Source: Aradus depressus (taxonomy: Eukaryota; Arthropoda; Insecta; Hemiptera; Aradidae). Taken from it: a DNA stretch of 64,000 nt. Below, piece after piece: positions 11,401-23,400 of this stretch (position 1 is the stretch's first letter; every line of letters begins with the position of its first letter). The notes beneath the pieces were generated by a model. It was not told where the DNA came from. It ran no database searches and was given only the letters and a program-made list of their open reading frames with translations. The position numbers were made by a program, and so were the translations under genes. Where the stretch lies: NCBI GenBank assembly GCA_963662175.1, contig OY759223.1, positions 3,629,549-3,693,548 on the forward strand. Direction: 5' to 3'.

Positions 11401-14400
11401 TATGTTAGCTAGTTACTTGGATAGTTTGTGAGTAGGATGAGTCAATGAAGGATATAAGGAGACGACCGGGATTATCCGGTATGTGTGTGTCTTTTTCAGA
11501 AGGTACAACAATCTGGGTGCTGTGGGAGAGTATGTTGTTAATTTAAATCTAATATATGTGTCAATATGTCCCTTCTTATCACAGTTACAAACACATCCCC
11601 ATCACACATTCAATCGTTGTCATAATAAGGCTCTGAAGAAGGAAGTGTTCGAAAAGTTGTCCAAATTCTGAGTTTACTTAATTACTTCTAAGTTGAGGAA
11701 CGCAGACATATTGTGGAAAATTGTAATAAATAAATAAAACAAACTTATTTTAAAAATATTGTCTATTCCACTAAAGATATAAATATATATAACAACCGGT
11801 TTCGGCCTTACACCATCGTCAGGTCTAGTTATGAACGAGTTATGAAAGAGTTCAACGAGTGGATGTGTGATGGTGTAAGGCCGAAACCGGTAGTTATATA
11901 TATTTATATCTTTAGTGGAATAGACAATATTTTAAAAATAAGTTTGTTTTATTTATTTACTTAATTACAAGACAGAACCTCAACATTAGTTTCACTTGAA
12001 AAGCAGAGAAGTAGATTATTTTATAAATTAAGGGATGTTATCTAGAATCAGCTTATCCTATCGTAAGTAGATATTTCATATTAAAATAACTTAAATCAGC
12101 GGTTATCATTTTTTTTTTATCCTGATCAAATAAATTTTTAAAATACATGTAAATTCCAGGCCAGGCTAGTAAAAATTTGATCCGCATCTTCAGAGTTTTA
12201 TGGAAAAAATAACATGGGGGGAGGGGGAGCTTTAATTGATGCCCCCCCCCCCCCCTCCCCCTTCTGTAGAAAGCTCATCGTTCTTGTTCTAATAGGACAA
12301 CCATTAACAGACAATGCGCATTAAGCAGACTACCTGGGAGTATGACCCAGGAGAGGGTCCAGAAGAAGCCGACATAGCAGATGATCTGACTGCGCACTGA
12401 AGCAGGATGGAACTCCCCGATGTAGGCGAGGATGATGGCTGCCGGGCCCCCAACACTGCAATCAGAAAAGGGAGATCTTCAGCGTTGAAAGAAAATAATT
12501 AATAAAACAATGTTCGTAAACATTGTTCTCATGTGCTTATGAATTGACATTTATCATAAAAACATCCTATGCCATTGCCATTAATATCCAACGATTCCAT
12601 AGTTTCCAAAATCTTTTTTCTAATATAAATATCAGTAGCAAGGAATTAAAACATTTAAAATTAGTTAAAAAACTAAATGTTTATGTTGAACTTTTTACAT
12701 AAATAATGAAACAAAAAACATCTAAATATTTATTTGTGTAACAAGTGCGGAAAGTGGTATATCGTTAGTAATTATGAATAATGCCCGGGCTTTAACTACA
12801 AATTTACATCGCCTACTACCTGAGCGCTCTTTCGTCTCTGGTAGACATGAGGCCGATTCTACTTTGAGAGTCGTAAATTTTTATTTACCTAGGGTAGGGT
12901 TCTTTAACGAGTACCAGACATTGTACAGACTCGAGACCATCGCTTAACTTCCAAGTTCCATCCGAAGGACGGCGTGCTCTTCAAGTTTTTCTTACCCAGA
13001 TAAAAATAAATTTCTAAAACTGGTAGATCCATGGATCAGTGACCTCGCAACGTTCCTAAATCCTCATACTAAATTTCGTGACGATAAATTCATTACATCG
13101 GTAGTTATTAAGGTTTTTGAATTGAGCCCCCTTCCTTTCAGCCGATATCGCTGAAATTTGACAGGTTATATCTTCACTAAGTTTTGATTTGAAATATGAA
13201 ATTTCATATCGATACATCCCCGATCGCCCCCTCCTTCTGCTGCGTCCCTTGAAAATAACTAAGTTTTTTCTAATGGGATTTTGAATTTACAAAATTTTGT
13301 ATCGATACATTCATTAGAACGACAGTCATTCGAGTTAGGCCTCTCCCCTATTCCCCCCCAGCCCTTTGGCCGATTTGATAGGAAATAGGCGGGTCTTGTC
13401 CTTATGGGGTTTGGGGCACACATATAAAATTTTGTGTCGATACATCATCTATGGCGGCAGTTATTTGAGTTTTTATGTTAAGCCTCCCCTGTTTATACTG
13501 CTCTCCCCTTTCGTCCGATTGGGTGAAAAACAATAGGTGTCGTCTTTAGAGAGTTCTGGGTTCACATATACAGTTTCGTGTCGATACATTCATTCTATCG
13601 GGAGTTATCGCATTCTCAGACACACAGACAGACTTCTTTTTTTAATATTTGGAATCTAGAGATCGAATTTTGTTGAAAACTCCGCATCGAATTTTTCACC
13701 GATTGCTGCCTTTTAAAAAATAATAATAATAAGTTTTGAAATTCTACTCCAAACTCCGATGTTGTAAACAAAGTAACTGCCTGTTACCGCTTGAGTGACA
13801 AGTACCCAGTTTTTTAAATAAGCAAAAAATGCGATTTGGAGTGACTTTCATTCTAAAAATTATTATGGATTGCAACCACAAACAAACAAAGGGCTCTGTC
13901 TGGTGAACTAATAAACACTTATTGAAAATTTCAAATCGCATAACACACAAGACACTAACTAGCATCTTAATTATAAAATTCTTACTGAAAATGTAAAGAT
14001 GTAATATGAGGAATACTTGCACGAATCCGTTGAGGAACCTGAAGCATATGAGAAGGTAGAAGTTGTGAGAGAGTGAAGAGAGCAGAGTGAAGAGAGAGTC
14101 AGCAGCCATTCCAGAGACCAGCACCGGCCGCCGACCGACGTTGTCCACGAGGGCACCCCACAGGAAACCAGAACTCAGGCCACCTGAACAACACATCAGA
14201 ACAACATATGAGAAGGTAGAAGTTGTGAGAGAGTGAAGAGAGAGTCAGCAGCCATTCCAGAGACCAGCACCGGCCGTCGACCAACGTTGTCCACGAGGGC
14301 ACCCCACAGGAAACCAGAACTCAGGCCACCTGAACAACACATCAGAACAACATATGAGAAGGTAGAAGTTGTGAGAGAGTGAAGAGAGAGTCAGCAGCCA

Positions 14401-17400
14401 TTCCAGAGATCAGCACCGGCCGTCGACCGACGTTGTCCACGAGGGCACCCCACAGGAAACCAGAACTCAGGCCACCTGAACAACACATCAGAACAACATA
14501 TGAGAAGGTAGAAGTTGTGAGAGAGTGAAGAGAGAGTCAGCAGCCATTCCAGAGACCAGCACCGGCCGTCGACCGACGTTGTCCACGAGGGCACCCCACA
14601 GGAAACCAGAACTCAGGCCACCTGAACAACACATCAGAACAACATATGAGAAGGTAGAAGTTGTGAGAGAGTGAAGAGAGAGTCAGCAGCCATTCCAGAG
14701 ACCAGCATCGGCCGTCGACCGACGTTGTCCACGAGGGCACCCCACAGGAAACCAGAACTCAGGCCACCTGAACAACACATCAGAACTAGATCTTTCATTA
14801 CACTAGTGGACATGAGTCCGACTCTACTCTGGGAGTCCTAAATCTTCCCTAACCTGAATTCGTATTCAACTAGTGTAGAGGTCTTTAACGAGTACCTGAC
14901 ATCATACAAAGATCACGGGGATCATCGCTCAACGTCCCATCCAAAGGACGGTGTGCTCGAGGTTTTTTTCACCAACCAGATAACCTAAGTTCAGTAGACA
15001 AGCATGTTACCTCTGAGCTACTGGCGGACTATACATTCCTTAATTTGTATAATTATTAGCCAATCAATGCATTATTAACCTACGGCACCCTTCAATGTGT
15101 GATCTGATCACACTTCTCTGCAGTGTTTTCCAAATAACTTTAGATAATGTCAGAAAGAGAAACAAATGTTGATAAGGCTGGTGATATCACCGGCAGTTCT
15201 CAGTGTCTTCCCTTGTCAAGGTGGAGTTATCTATCGGTAAAACTGAGTACTTATCTGACAAACCTCCGCCAATAGATGTCCATATTTTATTAGGGAAGTT
15301 TTTCACTAAGAAAAACTAAGATAAATACGGAACATTATTGTGTACTTATCCTTGGAAGAGAATGTATTTTTTATTTAATAATCTGAGAAATAAATATAAA
15401 ATAAACTAACTTCCAAAGTGCACTAAGTCAGTCTGATTTTTCAGAAGACAAACTTGGTCAATAGAAAGGTGTAACCTAAAAGTGAATGCAATCCCCCCCC
15501 CCCCCCCTATCACCATCTTTTATATATTATCCATATCAGGATAAAAGATATTTTCCTTATCCAGATAAAAAATATCTCCGCTCAGAAAAAAATACACCCT
15601 ACCTTCTTTAAAGAAATGGACTTTCCTAGGGGACAGGGTATCACAGCCTTAGGTAATCTCAGGTGACCTGAGTATTGTATAAATATGACATCCTAGCGAA
15701 CTTAAATGTCACTTTTGAACTTGATGGAGTAAACCGAAACCGTTAAACTATAATAATAATAATAATAATAATAAATTTATATCCGTTAAACCAATACATG
15801 GTAATAGGATACGTCAAAAGAATTTATACATTAAGATAGCTTATAAATTAGATTTATAACTACTTGAGTCTAACACATCTATGATTAGTAGTAATAACAA
15901 AACTATTAAAAAAAGTAAAATGAAATTAATGAAAACTGAATAAATAAATACTTAAAAATATATGAGTATAAACAAAAATTACATAGATACATTCATAATA
16001 AGTAGACACATTTTTCAATTTAATAAAAACTAAGATAACTATTTTTCAAAAAACTCTTCGAAAGTGTCTTTATCCCAACGATGTTTCGGGACGTTCTTAC
16101 GTCCCTTCATCAGGACCCAAGGCGAGAGATAGAAAAAAAAATATACATATATATGTTTTGTGAAATTAAACAATAAACTGTTAAACAGTTCGCTGTTTTT
16201 ATTTGTTTTCCAAAATATCGAAAGAGGTCGCAAACTCACCTAAAGAGACTTACTTCAATACAAATTGTTTTTATAATTACCGTACATCGATAGCGTCATT
16301 ACACATTTGTTGTAATTTTTTATAAACAATGAGAGAAAAAAGTTACATAAACAATGATAACAAACTTTCTAAACTTTGTGATAAGAAGGCTCTGTTTTGG
16401 CAGAGACAGAAAGAAGCGCAGCTCTGCGGAGGAACTGCAAAGTGTCATTTTCTCTAGGCTCCTGTCAGGTCTGCTTCGTCCATGAAAAAACTTTCTGGTT
16501 TACTTTTGATCCGATTGCTAAACTTCAATATCGCAAAGAACCCCCCCCCCCCCCCCCCCCCCCCCCCAATAAATATTATCTACCCATGAAATATCTCTTT
16601 CTGTCTCCAAGTAAACCTCCACTTTCTATTAGGTGATTTTGAAATTGTATGTATCCTAAAACCCATATACGAAGTTTTGTTGAAATATGTTCAGATATTT
16701 TACCGTAATGATGGAACAAACAAACAAATATTCAATTATATATATATATATACATATACTGACCAGCGAGGAAAACAGCGTTGAAGAGGCCCATCATTGA
16801 GGAAGATACCTGCATATCGCAGCGAACTGAGGGCAGGATGTAGGCGTTGAGAGAGTTCTGGAAACCTGCCGACAGGTAACAGAGTCCACCGACCAGGACC
16901 AGCATCTTGTGGTACCTTCCCAAACCTAGACAACAGAAACAACATCAGTCTTGACAGTACATAAACTTCAAACTATTTGCACAATTCGTCAAAAAAGTGC
17001 ACTCTTTCAGAAGATTTTATGAAGGAAAATGGGTACTAAACTTTGTTTTTTTTCCTTTCTTTGTAGGATTTTGAACCCGCGAACTTGAGCTCAGTAAGCA
17101 GGCAAGCTATCGGATCCCTCAGTGAAGATATATATTAATAAATGAGTAGAGTTGGACCCGGATAGGTGAAAGTTCGGATAAGTGAGTGTGGTAATATAAA
17201 AATTAAGGGTTTAAGTGTTAAACTTAAATAAATGATAAATAAATAATAATTTGATAAATAATTAATAAAATAATGAAAAAACAATAAATTATAATAGATA
17301 AATAAACAACAATAAATTACCACATTTCCTGTAGACATTTTATCTCTTTTCTTTTACTAAATTTTGATTTCTAAAGTAGTTTTCGAAAAGGGCTCTAAAA

Positions 17401-20400
17401 ATATCAAAAGTTCAAGATGTGCAATTTTGAAGAAAGTACACGTATTTAAAAAAAAAATTCAATTATCCAACTTTTCATTTGGATTTCTAAAGAGATTCCA
17501 TTTTAATAATTTTAAATAATATTAAATCTAATCCAAAGGTTTTCAGATTATCTTACTGGGCCAACAGCGAAAATGAATAGAATAGATTGGGTTTATTTTC
17601 TTAAATCTACATTATTAAAATTAAAAACTAAACATTGAAACAAACAAAAATCAAAAGAGAAACCTTAAAAACTAAATTCTTAACACTAATTCAATCTTTT
17701 TTTGTTTTATATTTTGGCCAATTTTCTAAATTTAAGTTATATCTTTCTGGGCATATATCCTGCACATATAAACAAATAAAAGTACCTACTTTTTGGATAA
17801 ATTTCACCGTCAATTCACTCCTAATCAGTTCCTTATATCATAAGCCTAAAACCACACCACACTGTCCATGTTTCACTCAGACCGATTCCATTGAACCCCG
17901 TGGTCTGATGGCCGTGTTTTGTTTTTTTACTCATTTGTTTTAAAAGAAATGTTTTGTAATTATTTATTTACTAATTCAGTTTCTTTTTATAAAAAAATAA
18001 ATATAATTAATTTTTTTTATTGTTAATAATTTAATGTGTGTATTATTTTTATACATCACATGAGAAGGCTCCATCTTGTATTGTTTTTTTAATTAAATGG
18101 GATAGCTTCATCAAGGAGAGGGGGTATGTGAAGGGGGGATAATAGATACAAAGTTCAGGAAAAAAACAAAAAAATGTCAGAAAGCTGAAGGGAACGTGTC
18201 GATACATTCATTACATCGGCAGTTGTTGAGGTGTGCCCCCTCCTCTGAACCCCCCCTCCGTATGACCGATTTAGCTGAAAGTCAATAGGTGTCCAACTCA
18301 TGGGATTTTGAATTTACATTTAAATTTAGTATAGATATTCATTGTTTTCGAAGTTATGTTCAAAGACCTGACTTTTTCACTCTCTCAGCTATACCAAGTA
18401 TAGGGGAAGTTATGTAATCGGTCAACAATTAGATGCGGGTTTCATATTTTCCGACCTCTAGATTCCAAATAATAAAAAAATGTCTGTCTGTGAACACGAT
18501 AACTACCGATAGAATGAATATATCGACACGAAATTTTATATGTGAATCCAGAACCATCTAAAGACAACTATTGTTTTTCAAGAACTAAATACTACTAATT
18601 CGACCAAAGGGGGGGATTAGGGAGAGACTTAACTCAAAAACTCTAATAACTGTCGTTGTATTGAATGTATCGACGCGAAATTTCATATTTGAAATCAAAA
18701 CATAATGAAGATATAACCTGTCAAATTTCAGCGATATCGGCTGAAAGGAAGGAGGGTTCAGGGGCACACAAAATTTAGTATGAGGATAAATAAGCCCTTA
18801 CGTAAATTTTGAATATAAGCGCAAACGGTCGACTAGTTTTGGAGAGGGAGCGAAAGGTTAATTGATTAATTCATTCTCAGGAGGTGATTCACCGACGACT
18901 TTTTTTTTTGCTTTTTGGATTCAAAGGGGCGGACAACATGAAATTCTAGTGAAAACTCAACGTCGAATTTCTGACCGATTGCATAACTTCCCTTGTTCTA
19001 CATGTAACTATGGAGATAAACATACGGAGTATGGAGTCTCACCTGATATGGAAAGAGCATCTTCGAGTCGGACGTCGTGTGCATGTTCTTTTTTCGGATC
19101 TGAAAACAGAAATAAAAGGTCAATAAAACAAATAAAAGTCAATAAAACAAATAAAAGTCAATGAAACACAATACAAGTAAATAAAAGCCAAATAAAAGTC
19201 AATAAAACAAATAAAAGTCAGTTTCTTTCATAAAAATTCATATCAAGAAACTAGCCTAGCCTTTAACAGAAATTTAGAAAGGCAAACACCTTTAAATCAA
19301 AGACATCAGGCACATTGACGAAACATAATCCTTACAGATCGTGTGCAGAGTGCAGTCCATAGACCAAACCAAATCCTTGGACTTGCTGCTACCTCCAAAC
19401 TGCAGTCACACTGACAACATGAAACATCCCAAAACTCTATAATTGTTTTGCGTTTTTGTAATGATTGTTGAATCACCAGCAATATACTTCCCAAGCTCAA
19501 ATTAATCAACTAAGTTTTTTCACTCCCTCTCAAAAAAACTGTTTGGGGAGAAAATTAATAGATGACTTACATACGGACTTTTGTGTTGATACATTCATTA
19601 TATCAGCAGTTTTTAGGTTTTTTGCGCCCATCTTCATTTGACCCCCTTCCCTTCTGGCAATTTCGCTGTCAATGGATAGATGTCGTCCTTTATCATTTGA
19701 ATTTAAATACGAAATTTCATGTCGATACGTTCATTATATCGACAGTTTTTATCTCCATCTTCATCTGACGCCCTTCCCTTCTGCCAATTTCGCTGTAAAT
19801 GGATAGATGTCGTCCTTTATGGCCATTTGAATTTAAATATGAAATTTCATGTCGATACGTTCATTACATGGGTAGTTATTAGAGATTTTGAGTAATCCCC
19901 CCTTCCTTTCGGCCGATTTGTCTATAAACACATAAGCACACAGATATACGCACAGACAGAACCTATTTTTTTTATCCTTTTTGGAAGAGAGAGTCAAAAA
20001 ATATATAATCCCCGTAAAACTACTTTAAAGTAAAAGAGGAAGTAAAAAAAAAGAAGTTGTTTTCGTCCACATTCAAATTTTAAAGTTTAAATATGACGCG
20101 TAATGATAAAATATTTACTTTGTGTCAAAAAATTTCGTTACATAGTTTATGGACGGGTCCCCCGTCTATTCTGCGAAGAGTTTTCCTGTTGTGTGGCCGA
20201 TCGATCTGTGATGGGGCCTTGGAGTTGTGTATACTCTCGTTAAGTATGGCTGAAATAAGACAGATAAACTCCAGTTTGACCCAATTCGTTTTTTATCAGG
20301 AAAAATTAGCTGCTCTCGTCATTTGTATGAGCCCATAATGTCCACTTTTTGTATATAACACTCTTAGAAAGGGGCCAACAAATATTTTCTTGTAAATATC

Positions 20401-23400
20401 ACTAAGAAATTGCATCCATTATTAAAGACTGATGCATTGTGTGTGACAAGAGTAAAATGAGACATAAAAATGCACTTAACCCATAGAAACTCATTAACAG
20501 AAAACTGTACAAAATTCAACTAGTAGAGATGGAGGCTGCCAATGACGTTAGCCACGAAATAAGAGCACGCATTGCTGCAGGGAACAGATGTCATTTGCGG
20601 TCCAAAGAATACTCAAGTTCCGCACATTAACGTGGAGGGCCAAGCTAATAGTCTATAAAACCATTGTCCGTCCAATTGTAACTTACACTGGTGAAACTTG
20701 GGCGTTGACAAAAGAAAATGAAGAGACTCTGCTACTGTGGGAACGGAAAGTACTTAGAAAGATTTATGGACCGTTTTCCGAGAACGGCAGATGGCGTATC
20801 CGGAAGAACAGAGAGTTGAAAGACCTCTACGGGGATCCCAACCTGGTATCCGTGATCAAGCAGGCGAGATTACGTTGGTTGGGCCACGTAAAGAGAATGG
20901 AAGGAGGAAGACTCCCTAAACAGGCCCTCTACGGTATGCCAGGCGGTGCCAGGAGAAGAGGAAGACCGAGACTCCGTTGGCTGGACGACGTCGAGGCGGA
21001 TCTCCGAGTGTTGGGCATCAGAGGATGGAGGGAGAAGGTTTTGGATCGAGACGAATGGAGGAGGATTGTGACGGAGGCCGGGTTCTTTCAGGACTGTAGC
21101 GCCGCAGGAAGAAGAAGAAGAGATGGAGAAAGGTAGTTGATTTTCTTCGCCAGCTATACCAAGTATAGGGGAAGTTATGTAATCGGTCAAAAATTCGATG
21201 CCGAGTTTTGAACGGAAATTTATGTTTTCCGACATCTAGATTCCAAATATGAAAAAATATGGTCAACAGCTATCGATTTTCAGTCAAATCGGTCAAAGGC
21301 GCCATTGTACAGAATGTATCAACACGTAATGTCATAAAGTGAATTCAAAATTCCACAAAGACGGGACTTATTAATTTTCAGCAGAATCGGCAGAAGTGAA
21401 GAGGGGGATCAGGGGGGCTTAACTCAAAAATCTCAATAATTGCCAATGTAATGAATCAATCGACATGAAATTTCATATTTAAAATGAAAACCCTATGAGG
21501 ACATAACCTGTCAAATTTCAGCGAGAAGTTAATTGATTAATTCGTTCTGGGGAAGTACATAGCCTGTGATTCACCGACCCCTTTTTTTACTTAGAAACTT
21601 AGACTGAAAACAACTTCAAAGACTTTGGAACTTAGCAACATTTATGTCAAACTGAACAAAATCCGATTATGGTTCTATGGTGATGTTTCCTTCAAGGCCT
21701 TATTATTCTTGAAATTAAATAGCATGAAGTGATTCACTCAACAAATAGCTAGAAATATGTAAGAAATTCCCCAAAATAATTTTCAAAGCTTTTAATTATT
21801 CCTTCTTGTCTATACGATGCGAGGCATATATCCATGGTCACAAGGAATAAGTTGTCAAGTCAAAAAATGGCCTAAATGAGTTGAGTGTACGATGTATTAT
21901 GATCATCTCCCAAGCCATCTGCGCACTGTGAAGAAGTTGGGAGCTCAGGACTTTCGGAATTATAAAGATGTGGGTTTCTTGGTATCTCGTAATATTGTGT
22001 ATGATCTCGGTTAAATCAACTTAATCTACTTCTTTGAGGAATCATTCACAAGATAACCGCATTGGTGTTTTCGGTTAAATCAACTTGCTCAACTTTAGAG
22101 AGGCATCATTCACGAGTATTTCAAAAAGTATGGTTAATAATTAGGTAGGTGTGTATAAAAATTAGGTAAGTGTGGTCAATAATTAGGTAAGTGTGGTCAA
22201 TAATTAGGTAAGTGTGGTCAATAATTAGGTAAGTGTGGTCAATAATTAGGTAAGTGTGGTCAATAATTAGGTGGAATGATTAGGTAACTAAGGGAAAATC
22301 CGAGAAAGTTTTAAAAATATTCATTTTCATTCACTTCTATATTAGAATCAATAATGATGCAAACATAATGTATTTATTCCAAAAACTGGATTAACCAATT
22401 TATTCCCAGTGACCACAAATATGTGGATATCTTTTTTAAATTAAAAATAAACACATCACCATTAAGCTGTATACATCAAGATTGTTTATAAATTAGATAG
22501 ATAAACAGTTACTCTTAGGAATAAAATAAAAAATAAATACTGGGAGATAAATGAGTTCAAAAATAATATTACTAATAAATACAGATTTAAATTACAATTT
22601 AAATTCTGATATATAATTTTTTATAATCCTAACATTATATTATTCTGTGACATGGACCAAGGACGAAACAAAATAATATTGTACTTGTGTATAATCTGTA
22701 CAGAGACATTTCTGTGGCCACAGAGAATAAATTGTTGGCTAAATTCGTAACTTTTCAAGGCAGCACATTTTTACTTTTGCATTAACCGTGTAAGTCCAGT
22801 TTTTGAAATAAATAAATTATGTTTGCATCATTATTAATCATATACCTCCTAAATCTATAGGATTGAATGAAAATGAATATTGTTAATCCTTTCTTGGATT
22901 TTCCCTTAGTTACCTAATCACTTCCCATCACTTACCTAATTATTGACCACACTTAAGTAGCTAATTCTTATACACACCTACCTAATTAATAACCATACTT
23001 TTTGAAATACTCGTGAATGATGCCTCTCTAAAGTTGAGCAAGTTGGATTAAACCGAAAACACCCCTTCACTTGGAATAGTCTGCCGTAGTGAATAAATGG
23101 TTAAATGCAGTTATCTCGTGAATGATTCCTCAAAGAAGTAGATTAAGTTGATTTAATCGAGAACATACACAATTTTACGAGATACCAAGAAACCCACATC
23201 TTTATAATTCCGAAAGTATTAGAATCCTGAGCTCTCAACTTCTTCACAGCAAATGGCTTGGGAGATGATCACAGTACACTCATTTTGGCCATTTTACGAC
23301 TTAACAACTTATTCCCTGTGACCATAGATTTGTTTGTTGGTTTTCTCACCCAACATTTTCATGAAGTTACCCAGTTTTGTTTTTTTGCGACTAGACACTT

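Noticed and set aside
14099..14740. Repeated 67-codon ORFs (MPSWTT...) on the minus strand
   Set aside because: They are an out-of-frame reading of the tandem broken copies of exon 4.
17635..17943. 102-codon ORF in intron 2
   Set aside because: AT-driven composition, no domain, no splice or start support.
20870..21266. Minus-strand ORFs over the LINE at 20.5-21.1 kb
   Set aside because: Antisense of the clear reverse-transcriptase C-terminal frame on the plus strand.
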